DNA of 64,000 bases from Sulfuricurvum sp. (GTDB lineage: Bacteria > Campylobacterota > Campylobacteria > Campylobacterales > Sulfurimonadaceae), in NCBI GenBank assembly GCA_024637295.1, contig JAGXFL010000011.1, positions 62,001 to 126,000 on the forward strand, read 5' to 3'. Shown here in pieces: positions 1 through 8,665 of this stretch. The position numbers were made by a program, and so were the translations under genes. Positions within the stretch are counted from its first letter, which is position 1. Each line of letters starts with the position of its first letter. The notes beneath the pieces were generated by a model. The model ran no database searches. It was not told the DNA's origin and saw only the letters and a program-made list of their open reading frames with translations.

Positions 1-115
1 AATTAGTGACGATAAGATCTCCTAGGAGAAAACCGCTTCCGCTACCATAGGGAGTCGAGACTTGGATAATATTTTCCATGGTGTGGTCAAGTATTTTTTG
101 GGTGGTTAGACTCAT
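1..115 (-). CDS. Trypsin-like serine protease, N-terminal fragment
   Basis: Reading the minus strand from an ATG at 113-115 gives 38 codons that run off the window edge. The visible part ends in a motif of the form STPYGSGSGFLLGDLIVTN, the typical first beta-strands of a trypsin/DegP-fold protease, where a Gly-x-Gly-x-Gly-Phe loop precedes the strand leading to the catalytic His. The His, Asp and Ser of the triad lie outside the window. There is no signal peptide, since the protease fold begins by about residue 18, so a cytoplasmic location is inferred. The ATG lies one base after the stop codon of the upstream 439-residue gene, so the two are almost certainly co-transcribed. The substrate cannot be named. 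Confidence 0.75.
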   Translation of the reverse strand, partial: MSLTTQKILDHTMENIIQVSTPYGSGSGFLLGDLIVTN

Positions 116-116
116 C

Positions 117-1436
117 TCATACTTCCGTAAAATCTAAATTTTTAATTTGTTGATAAAAGCTTTGACTGAAACTGTCCAAATCGGTGTAGTTAAGCAGATG
201 GCTGAAGTTTTGAAGTCCTTTATACCGTTTTTGATAGGGGACGATAGCTGATTGGATGTATTCGTGAATGTGTGTCTTGTCAAAATGATTGGTTGACGGG
301 GTATAAAAAGATCCTTCGCCCATATCTTCAAAAAAATCGGATGCATAGACTTGGACATGCAAATGCATCAGTGAACGCAATGTTGGATGAAGCCCGTAAT
401 TGTATAAAATGTACAATGCAACGTATCGATAAATGGCTCTGATCACATAGTGAGAATGATTGCTTTTATACCATTTTACTTTTACAAGTGATTCATCAAT
501 AAAGGAAACAATATCTTCGTGCATCGCTTGATCAAAGGGTGAAAAGGTATATTCCCCACGATATATTTGTGTTGCAAACTCTTCAACGCTCATCATCTCT
601 AACTTGGATAAATAATCTTGTAAGTCGGTGTTCTTGTCTTCTGTCGATTTTTCATCATCCATAAAATAACCACCCACTTTTTCTGCGATTTCTTTGGCCA
701 TTTTTTTGCGGGGGATGAGGAGATAATCGATTTGCAGAAGCAGTGCCAGATAGCTAAAGGAAACCATCCCTGTATTGTCATTGGACAAAAGCCCTTGCAA
801 ACTTTTTTTGATTTGATCGATCCATCGCAGCATCCATTTGTGAAGCCGTTGGTATTGATCATGGGATAGATAGCGCAGATGATCATTCTCAAGTAAAGCT
901 ATCTCTTTAAACTCTCCTGCAATCATCTCTTTTTCAAAATCAGCATTAAGGGCAATTTCGCGAAGGGGAAAAAAGATTTTGTGGGGAGTGATCGTGGCAT
1001 TATCCAAATGAAGCTTGAGTGTTACCATCCCTTCATTGTCACAAAATCGGGCATAGGTCAGCTGAAAATTTCTTTCTAAAAAACGTCTCTTAATTGAGAC
1101 ATGAAGTTCGGATATTTTAGCAATAAGGGCAGTTGCTTTGAGTGAGTCTTCAGTAACGATACCACGAATTACGGCATATCCTTGCAATAGCTCAAAGGTT
1201 ATTTTATCTTCATAAACGGTATAAGAAAGATGTTTTGTATTGCCTATGTGGGTCAAGGACGAGAGAAAATAATCGTACCCTTTTAGGCGATTACCTTGAA
1301 TAAATGCATCGGAAGCTTTTTCAAAGAGTTCATGTTCCTGGGGATTGGGAAGCGAATGAACTCCTCGGCCATAATGAGGTACATTAGGAACAGCTGGCGG
1401 GTATATCCAATCGTGCACTAGCGAGAAAAAATCCAC
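117..1436 (-). CDS. Hypothetical protein, 439 residues, upstream of the trypsin-like protease
   Basis: I do not recognise this family. The start is a GTG at 1434-1436 with an AAGGAAG ribosome-binding site just upstream and a TATAAT box at 1455-1460. The protein is soluble-looking: no signal peptide and no clear membrane span. The N-terminal part (about 1-190) is a mixed alpha/beta region, and the C-terminal half (about 200-430) is rich in aromatic residues and predicted helices. It is divergent from pyrH and sits one base before the start of a trypsin-like protease gene, so it may be a partner, substrate or regulator of that protease. That is inference from adjacency only. Confidence 0.7.
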   Translation of the reverse strand: MDFFSLVHDWIYPPAVPNVPHYGRGVHSLPNPQEHELFEKASDAFIQGNRLKGYDYFLSSLTHIGNTKHLSYTVYEDKITFELLQGYAVIRGIVTEDSLKATALIAKISELHVSIKRRFLERNFQLTYARFCDNEGMVTLKLHLDNATITPHKIFFPLREIALNADFEKEMIAGEFKEIALLENDHLRYLSHDQYQRLHKWMLRWIDQIKKSLQGLLSNDNTGMVSFSYLALLLQIDYLLIPRKKMAKEIAEKVGGYFMDDEKSTEDKNTDLQDYLSKLEMMSVEEFATQIYRGEYTFSPFDQAMHEDIVSFIDESLVKVKWYKSNHSHYVIRAIYRYVALYILYNYGLHPTLRSLMHLHVQVYASDFFEDMGEGSFYTPSTNHFDKTHIHEYIQSAIVPYQKRYKGLQNFSHLLNYTDLDSFSQSFYQQIKNLDFTEV

Positions 1437-1454
1437 ACTCTTCCTTTTGCAAAA

Positions 1455-1460
1455 ATTATA
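1455..1460 (-). promoter_or_regulatory. Probable -10 box for the 439-residue gene and protease
   Basis: The minus strand reads TATAAT here, about 19 bases before the GTG start at 1436. The surrounding bases also read TATAAT on the plus strand, so direction is assigned from the adjacent gene. Confidence 0.45.
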
Positions 1461-1503
1461 ATGGATTAAGTGTAATCAAAGCAACCTTAAAGCGACAATA
1501 AAG

Positions 1504-1509
1504 TATAAT
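1504..1509 (+). promoter_or_regulatory. Probable -10 box for the pyrH operon
   Basis: A perfect TATAAT lies 25 bases before the pyrH ATG, followed by a GAGGGGG ribosome-binding site. No clear -35 hexamer is visible, which is usual for housekeeping promoters in Campylobacterota. Confidence 0.6.
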
Positions 1510-1525
1510 ACGCGCAATATCATGA

Positions 1526-2245
<720 letters not shown>

Positions 2246-2266
2246 CCATACCAAAAAGGAAAACCT

Positions 2267-2482
2267 ATGAGACTCGAAAAATTAACTGCAAAAGCACTTG
2301 AAACTGCCAACATCGATCGTTATCAATTGGCACTCGCTGTCGCTAAGCGTTCAGAGCAGCTCCAAAATGGTGCAACAACAAAACTAAATGTTGATTCAAA
2401 AAAAATGAAATCGGCTGATATCGCTTTGATGGAGATTGCTGAGGGGCATATCACTATCAAAGGTTTTACAGATAACGCGTAA
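2267..2482 (+). CDS. rpoZ: RNA polymerase omega subunit
   Basis: Omega is the small RNA polymerase subunit that helps fold and hold the beta-prime subunit. In many bacteria it forms part of a ppGpp-binding site. The protein is 71 residues, normal for the family, beginning MRLEKLTAKALE with the conserved helix continuing as RYQLALAVAKRSEQL. A good AAAGGA site precedes the ATG. It lies 21 bases after pyrH and 21 bases before spoT, so the gene for a polymerase subunit linked to the stringent response is adjacent to the ppGpp synthetase/hydrolase gene. Confidence 0.96.
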   Translation: MRLEKLTAKALETANIDRYQLALAVAKRSEQLQNGATTKLNVDSKKMKSADIALMEIAEGHITIKGFTDNA

Positions 2483-2503
2483 TTTTCTACTAAAGCTACG
2501 TCG

Positions 2504-4666
2504 TTGAATCAAATCGATATTGAAAAAATCCAACAGATTAATGATGTAGAAGATGCCATTGCGCATTTACGTACATTTATAAACACCAGCTCAGTTGAGC
2601 GTGCATACGTACTCGCAAGCACTGCCCATGAAGGGCAACTGCGTAAAAGCGGTGAGTCTTATATTGTCCATCCCGTATTGGTAGCATCGCTTGTTGCTGA
2701 ACTCACCGGTGATGAAGCGATGGTTATTGCGGCACTATTGCACGATGTTGTTGAAGACACCCAGACAACGATCGAATCCATTGAAGCAGAGTATGGCAGT
2801 GATGTCGCTCACCTCGTCGAAGGATTGACGAAGATCGATACGATTCGTGATGCGGAACTTATCCCTTCTCGCTCAGACCAGAAACTGGTAGTATCCGCAT
2901 TAACTTTCCGTAAAATGTTATTGGCTTCGATTGAAGATGTCCGTGTATTGGTCGTCAAGCTCTGTGACCGATTGCATAATATGCTGACTCTTGATGCTCT
3001 TTCAGAAGTAAAGCAGCATCGAATAGCGGAAGAGACATTGGTCGTTTATGCTCCAATCGCACACAGATTGGGAATATCCTTCTTAAAAAACCTCCTTGAA
3101 GATTTAAGTTTTACGTACCTTTTTCGAGAAGATAAAGCTGCTATTGATCGTTATCTAGAGGAAAACTATCGTTCAATCCAAGGACGTCTGAATCAGTTTT
3201 GCAACAGGCTCACGCAGATCATGCTTTCAGAAGGTCTGTGTAATGATGACTTCGAAATACTGAGTCGTGTCAAGCACAACTACTCTATTTATTTGAAAAT
3301 GCAGCGAAAAGGGATAGGTATCGATGAGATACTAGATCTCTTAGCTGTTCGTATATTGGTGAATAAACCTATTGACTGTTATCGTGTTTTGGGCATGGTA
3401 CATTTACATTTTCAGCCTCTTAACGCTCGTTTTAAGGACTATATCGCTATCCCAAAAGAGAACGGGTATCAAACGATTCACACGACCGTATTTGATGAGA
3501 GTACTATTTTTGAGATACAAATTCGTACGTATGAGATGCATGAAACCGCTGAACTTGGTGTTGCTGCACATTGGAAATATAAAAATGGCGGCAATAATAC
3601 GATCAGTTTAGATTGGTTGCATAATCTTCAGTATCAAAATGAATCGGTTGAAGCTTTTTATGAATTGATCAAAAATGATCTTTACAGCGAAGATATCAGT
3701 GTCTTTTCACCCAAGGGTAAAGCGTTTACATTGCCTCGCGGAGCGGTAGCCCTTGATTTTGCCTATGCGGTGCACACAGCAGTGGGTGATGGTGCGGAAG
3801 GGTGCTTGATCAATAAAGAAAAAGCAAGTTTGCTAAGTGAGTTGCACAATGGTGATATTGTACGAATCATCACTTCAACAAGTCAAAAAAAGATAACACG
3901 ATGCAGCTGGATCGATGCAGTTAAAACATCACGGGCAAAGTCAAGTATACGTGCTAACTGTAATCAGCGCATTCGTGCTGTAGATGCACAAAGCGGGATC
4001 AATATCCTTAGTTTTATTTTTCGTTTAAATCCTGAAAAAATCGTGGAAGTCTTGCACATTGAAGACTTGGAAGAACAATGCTACCGAATCCCAAGAGAGT
4101 TGGATTTTTTAAAAGAGGTGATACACCGTATCGAAGAAGATTTACAAGAATCCAGCCGTTTTGGGACGTTCTGGAATCGAAAACGTTTTAAATTAAAGTC
4201 TTCCGTATATGCATCCATTGAAGTGTTGTCCAATCAAAGTGTTTCGGATGCGGTCTTTGATTATTGCTGTCATCCAAAATCGGGAGATGAGATTTTGGGT
4301 GTAATGGTGGACAGCAAAGCCCATATTCATCATAAGATGTGTAAGCATGCGGCGGTAATGATCGAAAAAAATGAGCCGATGGTGTTTGTGCGGTGGGTAC
4401 AGCAGCAGTTTAACCGTTATCACCTCATTATCAGTATGCAAAATGCGCAAGGTTCTCTTGCAGAGCTGTTAACGTACATGGCGAAAATGGGTGCTGACAT
4501 CAACAGTATTGAACTGGGAAAAGAAAAGTCAGAACATACACAGTATTGTGAAATGGAATTTCAAACATTGGAAAATGATTTGAACCGATTAAAATCAAAA
4601 CTGGAAAAAAAGGGAAAAATAATACAATTTTTTCGGACCGATGATGCGTACCGAAGCCAAGGATAA
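2504..4666 (+). CDS. spoT: Bifunctional (p)ppGpp synthetase/hydrolase (RelA/SpoT homologue)
   Basis: This long-form Rsh enzyme makes and degrades the alarmone (p)ppGpp. Domains in order are: an HD hydrolase (about 30-190, with the HD pair at residues 80-81 in HDVVEDT); a synthetase domain (about 240-355, with the GYQTIHT motif near 325); a TGS domain (about 390-450, SVFSPKGKAF); and a C-terminal ACT domain (about 645-715). Both active sites look intact. Campylobacterota normally carry a single Rsh, so this is likely the only long one. The start is a TTG at 2504 with a weak ribosome-binding site; an in-frame stop lies upstream and no better start is seen. It is in the rpoZ operon, 3 bases before tyrS. 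Confidence 0.95.
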   Translation: MNQIDIEKIQQINDVEDAIAHLRTFINTSSVERAYVLASTAHEGQLRKSGESYIVHPVLVASLVAELTGDEAMVIAALLHDVVEDTQTTIESIEAEYGSDVAHLVEGLTKIDTIRDAELIPSRSDQKLVVSALTFRKMLLASIEDVRVLVVKLCDRLHNMLTLDALSEVKQHRIAEETLVVYAPIAHRLGISFLKNLLEDLSFTYLFREDKAAIDRYLEENYRSIQGRLNQFCNRLTQIMLSEGLCNDDFEILSRVKHNYSIYLKMQRKGIGIDEILDLLAVRILVNKPIDCYRVLGMVHLHFQPLNARFKDYIAIPKENGYQTIHTTVFDESTIFEIQIRTYEMHETAELGVAAHWKYKNGGNNTISLDWLHNLQYQNESVEAFYELIKNDLYSEDISVFSPKGKAFTLPRGAVALDFAYAVHTAVGDGAEGCLINKEKASLLSELHNGDIVRIITSTSQKKITRCSWIDAVKTSRAKSSIRANCNQRIRAVDAQSGINILSFIFRLNPEKIVEVLHIEDLEEQCYRIPRELDFLKEVIHRIEEDLQESSRFGTFWNRKRFKLKSSVYASIEVLSNQSVSDAVFDYCCHPKSGDEILGVMVDSKAHIHHKMCKHAAVMIEKNEPMVFVRWVQQQFNRYHLIISMQNAQGSLAELLTYMAKMGADINSIELGKEKSEHTQYCEMEFQTLENDLNRLKSKLEKKGKIIQFFRTDDAYRSQG

Positions 4667-4669
4667 ACC

Positions 4670-5878
4670 ATGATAGAAAAAATAAATGAAGCATTACGCG
4701 AGATCAAACGAGGAACGGCAGAGATCATTGATGATGCCCGTATTGAGGTATTGTTAAAAGCCTATTTTGACAAAGGGACAACCTATACGGTCAAAGCAGG
4801 GTTTGATCCAACCGCACCTGATTTGCATTTGGGGCACACGGTGTTGCTTCAAAAATTGGCAATCTTTCAAAAATATGGCGGACATATACAATTCTTGATC
4901 GGTGATTTTACCGCACAAATCGGTGACCCTACCGGTAAAAGTGAAACACGTAAGAAACTTCTGCCTGCACAGATTCAGGAAAATGCACAAAGTTATAAAA
5001 CACAAGTATTTAAGATTTTAGATCCTGAGAAGACAACGGTTGTCTTTAATGCGGATTGGATCAATCCTTTGGGCGCGGCAGGATTGTTAGAATTGACAAC
5101 AACGTTTAATGTTGCCCGTATGCTTGAGCGTGACGATTTTGACAAGCGCTATAAAGGGGGAATCTCGATTTCCATCAGTGAGTTTTTGTATCCACTGCTG
5201 CAGGGGTATGACAGCGTACATCTGAAAAGCGATATTGAAATCGGGGGGACAGATCAAAAATTCAATCTACTGATGGGACGTCATTTACAGCGTGCTTATG
5301 AAGTTGGCAAAGAACAAGCGGTCTTGATGATGCCAATCCTAGAGGGGCTTGACGGCGTGCAAAAGATGTCGAAAAGTCTGGGGAATTACATCGCTGTTGC
5401 CGATGAGCCCAACGATATGTACGGAAAAATTTTGAGTATCAGCGATACGTTGATGTGGCGTTACTATGAGCTGTTAAGTACCAAAACATTGCTTGAAATT
5501 GAAGCTCTTCGCACAGGTGTCGAAGAGGGAACGCTTCATCCTAAAAAGGTAAAAGAAGCACTGGCTATAGAGATCACAGCTCGGTTTCATACCCTAGATG
5601 AAGCGCAAAATGCTGCAGAAGAATTTCAACGTGTTCATGCACAAAGTGAGATCCCAACTGAAATGGATGAGTACAGTTTTGAAGGGCCCATTTGGATCGC
5701 AAAACTATTAGTGGATGCAAAATTAAGTCCATCTACTTCACAAGCGCGTAGGGATATTAAGCAAGGCTCTGTTAAAATTGATCAAAGTAAACTGAGCGAT
5801 GAGCAGTTACAATTAGAGGCAGGCGAGTATGTCTTGCAAATCGGTAAACGAAAATTTGCCAGAATAAAGGTATCCTAA
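4670..5878 (+). CDS. tyrS: Tyrosyl-tRNA synthetase
   Basis: This class I synthetase charges tRNA-Tyr. The protein has 402 residues. The HIGH-type signature reads HLGH at residues 53-56, and the KMSKS loop is intact at about 232-236 (KMSKSLGN). A C-terminal S4 RNA-binding domain covers about 340-400. It starts 3 bases after spoT and its stop overlaps the ATG of the next gene by one base, so translation is probably coupled. The spoT-tyrS order matches H. pylori. Confidence 0.97.
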   Translation: MIEKINEALREIKRGTAEIIDDARIEVLLKAYFDKGTTYTVKAGFDPTAPDLHLGHTVLLQKLAIFQKYGGHIQFLIGDFTAQIGDPTGKSETRKKLLPAQIQENAQSYKTQVFKILDPEKTTVVFNADWINPLGAAGLLELTTTFNVARMLERDDFDKRYKGGISISISEFLYPLLQGYDSVHLKSDIEIGGTDQKFNLLMGRHLQRAYEVGKEQAVLMMPILEGLDGVQKMSKSLGNYIAVADEPNDMYGKILSISDTLMWRYYELLSTKTLLEIEALRTGVEEGTLHPKKVKEALAIEITARFHTLDEAQNAAEEFQRVHAQSEIPTEMDEYSFEGPIWIAKLLVDAKLSPSTSQARRDIKQGSVKIDQSKLSDEQLQLEAGEYVLQIGKRKFARIKVS

Positions 5879-6969
5879 TGAGTTTTAAGCCACTTAAAAT
5901 CGGTAAATTTACTATCCCTGTTCCTATTGTTCAAGGTGGAATGGGTGTTGGTATCAGTTGGGATCAGCTTGCAGGAAATGTTTCCAAAGAGGGCGGACTT
6001 GGAGTCATAAGTTCAGTAGGAACAGGTAATTACGACAACAAGTCGTATTCAGATAGATTGGTTGCTAACCGACCGTTGGAGGTAGAAAATTTCTATTCCA
6101 AAAAAGGGTTGGTCGCTATTTTTGAAAATGCCCGTAAGATATGCGGTGATGCTCCATTGGCGTGTAATGTTTTGTACGCAATCAACGATTATGGCAGAGT
6201 AGTCCGTGATGCATGTGAAGCAGGCGCTAATATTATTATCACCGGTGCGGGATTGCCGACCAATATGCCTGAGTTTACGGCTGACTATCCGGATGTTGCA
6301 TTGGTCCCGATCGTATCGTCTCCAAAAGCACTCTCGATCATTTGTAAGCGTTGGCAAAAACGCTATAACCGTCTTCCGGACGCTGTTATTTTAGAAGGAC
6401 CTAAAAGCGGCGGGCATCAAGGGTTTACGTACGAGCAATGCATGATGGATGAGTATCAGCTTGAAAATTTGGTTAAACCGGTTGTGGAAGAAGCAGCATT
6501 GTGGGGCGGTATGCCTGTTATTGCTGCAGGCGGTGTTTGGGATAAAAAAGATATTGATGACATGATGGCATTAGGTGCCGCGGGTGTTCAAATGGGAACC
6601 CGTTTTATCGGAACATTTGAATGTGACGCGCACCAAAATTTTAAGCAAGTATTGTTGGATGCAGGTGAAAATGACATTACCTTGATGAAATCACCTGTTG
6701 GTTATCCTGCACGTGGCGTACGTACAAACTTACACGGGCTTATCGATACCCGTACCGGTCCTGCTATTAAATGTATCTCTAACTGTGTTGCTCCTTGTAA
6801 CCGTGGTGTAGAAGCTAAAGAAGTCGGCTTCTGTATTGCCGACCGCCTTAGCGATGCGTACTTTGGCGATTTAGAACTGGGACTTTTCTTCTCGGGAAGC
6901 AATGGCTATCGAATTGATAAGATTATCTCCGTCAAAGAGTTGATGGAGAAATTGACACAAGGCGAATAA
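5878..6969 (+). CDS. Nitronate monooxygenase family flavoprotein
   Basis: This is a TIM-barrel FMN enzyme of the nitronate monooxygenase (2-nitropropane dioxygenase) family, 363 residues. Family features seen are the N-terminal PIVQGGMGVGIS segment, the GPKSGGHQG motif near residue 175 that carries the conserved active-site His region, and the phosphate-binding stretches AAGGVWD and GAAGVQMGTRF near 215-245. The cysteine-rich tail near residue 300 (CISNCVAPCN) is typical of the version found beside tyrS in Campylobacterota. Members oxidise nitronates or act as uncharacterised flavin oxidoreductases; the true substrate here is unknown. Confidence 0.88.
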   Translation: MSFKPLKIGKFTIPVPIVQGGMGVGISWDQLAGNVSKEGGLGVISSVGTGNYDNKSYSDRLVANRPLEVENFYSKKGLVAIFENARKICGDAPLACNVLYAINDYGRVVRDACEAGANIIITGAGLPTNMPEFTADYPDVALVPIVSSPKALSIICKRWQKRYNRLPDAVILEGPKSGGHQGFTYEQCMMDEYQLENLVKPVVEEAALWGGMPVIAAGGVWDKKDIDDMMALGAAGVQMGTRFIGTFECDAHQNFKQVLLDAGENDITLMKSPVGYPARGVRTNLHGLIDTRTGPAIKCISNCVAPCNRGVEAKEVGFCIADRLSDAYFGDLELGLFFSGSNGYRIDKIISVKELMEKLTQGE

Positions 6970-6972
6970 GTT

Positions 6973-8592
6973 TTGAAATTTGCTCAGATTCTTTTTCTTG
7001 TATTAGTAGTATTGTCTCTTAACATCAGTGCGGCAGATGATGTTTCACGCCTAGAAGCTGCTAAAAAAGCGCTTGAAAGTCACGATGAAATCGAGCAATT
7101 TCGCGGTTATAATGAATGTAAGACGATCTATCTGCGTGCAAATTTGAATAAAAATACGGATTTGGCACGCGATGCACTGAGCGGGATTGTCAAAGGCGGA
7201 GAAACGCTTGGTATTGATGTCGCAAAATATAGATCAGAATTAGCAAAATTACAGCCTCAGATAGCCACACCTTCACCTGTTACGACAGCATCTTCCATTG
7301 TGGCCAAAGCTTATGAATCACCCCAAAAAATCCTTGTATTTCCAAAAGAGTATTTGAAAGCGCCAACTGCACCGGCAAAAGATGGTTTCTTAACGCCAAG
7401 CAGTACAGAATTATTTAAACAAGCCGAGCTTATCAAAACACCCACAGAGAAAGAGCCCTCAAAGCCTCATCGATTAGTTGATACCAAATGGAAAGAGACA
7501 GGATTAGAGTTGCTCTTTGATACCCCTGTTGATGCAAAAGATGTACATCTCTCTAAAATAATCGAATCGGATAAACAGCGTTTTCGCTATATTGTCGATA
7601 TTGATTCGGGAAAATTATCTCAAGACAAAGTACTCGAACATAAAAGCATCAATAAACTACGTTTAGGTCAATACGATGCTAAAACTTTGCGTTTGGTTAT
7701 TGAGCATTCACAAGCTATTAGTGTTAAAACAACAGCCAAAGGTTCATCGGTCTTAATTGATTTTTCTTTGCCGACAACTGCAAAAGAGCTTTTGACCAAG
7801 CCAGCGACTATTTCTTCGGAAATTGATTTGCCTCCATTACCGCCATTATTAGGCCCACCCCCGATACTAAGTACTAGTCCTGCGTTAGAAAGTGTCACAC
7901 CGAGAGATCGAAGTAAAAAAGTGATTGTAATCGACCCTGGACATGGCGGAAAAGACAGCGGTGCAATCGGTAATGGTTATATGGAAAAGGAAATTGTCCT
8001 GCAAATAGGGCTTGAACTCAATAATCAGCTCAAAGCTATGGGATATACGGTGTATATGACACGTTCGACAGATGTATTTATAGAACTCAAAGACCGTACC
8101 AAGTTTGCGAATGACAAGTCGGCGGATCTTTTCTTATCGGTGCATGCCAATGCGATTCCAAAAGGTGCTGATGCCAATGCCGCTTATGGTATAGAGACCT
8201 ATTTTCTCTCCCCTGGACGAAGTGAACGCGCGATGCGTGTTGCTGCACTGGAAAACTCTGAAGATATGGGAGAGATGGGTGCATTTGGGAAGCTAAGCTT
8301 CTTAAATGTATTAAATACGGAAAAAATTATTGCTTCCAACAAATTGGCGATTGACATACAAAAAGGTGTATTAAATAATTTACGAAAACAATTTCCGAAT
8401 GTGAAAGATAACAGTGTAAGAGAAGCTCCGTTCTGGGTCTTAGTAGGGGCACAGATGCCGGCAATTTTGTTGGAAACAGGTTATATCAGTAATCCGGACG
8501 AGTCTGCTCGTATCGCAGATTCGAAGTATCAAAAATGGATGGTTGAGGGGATGATTGACGGTGTCAAACATTACTTTGCCAATAATCCGTAA
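6973..8592 (+). CDS. amiA: N-acetylmuramoyl-L-alanine amidase (AmiA type)
   Basis: This is a periplasmic zinc amidase that cuts the amide bond between muramic acid and the stem peptide to separate daughter cells. The 539-residue protein has an N-terminal signal peptide (about 1-20), a proline-rich linker, an AMIN-like domain (about 160-265) that targets peptidoglycan, and an Amidase_3 catalytic domain (about 315-535). Zinc-site motifs are visible: DPGHGGKDSG near 320, the EKEIVL glutamate, SVHANA, and LLETGYISNPDE near the end. The start is TTG at 6973, three bases after the preceding stop, placed directly ahead of the signal peptide. It closes the pyrH-amiA block conserved with H. pylori. 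Confidence 0.93.
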   Translation: MKFAQILFLVLVVLSLNISAADDVSRLEAAKKALESHDEIEQFRGYNECKTIYLRANLNKNTDLARDALSGIVKGGETLGIDVAKYRSELAKLQPQIATPSPVTTASSIVAKAYESPQKILVFPKEYLKAPTAPAKDGFLTPSSTELFKQAELIKTPTEKEPSKPHRLVDTKWKETGLELLFDTPVDAKDVHLSKIIESDKQRFRYIVDIDSGKLSQDKVLEHKSINKLRLGQYDAKTLRLVIEHSQAISVKTTAKGSSVLIDFSLPTTAKELLTKPATISSEIDLPPLPPLLGPPPILSTSPALESVTPRDRSKKVIVIDPGHGGKDSGAIGNGYMEKEIVLQIGLELNNQLKAMGYTVYMTRSTDVFIELKDRTKFANDKSADLFLSVHANAIPKGADANAAYGIETYFLSPGRSERAMRVAALENSEDMGEMGAFGKLSFLNVLNTEKIIASNKLAIDIQKGVLNNLRKQFPNVKDNSVREAPFWVLVGAQMPAILLETGYISNPDESARIADSKYQKWMVEGMIDGVKHYFANNP

Positions 8593-8665
8593 TTCATAAA
8601 GTATTGCAGTAATTAGTTAGGGATCATTCTATCATTTCTTTTAGATGTGAACCCTTTTTTTGCAG

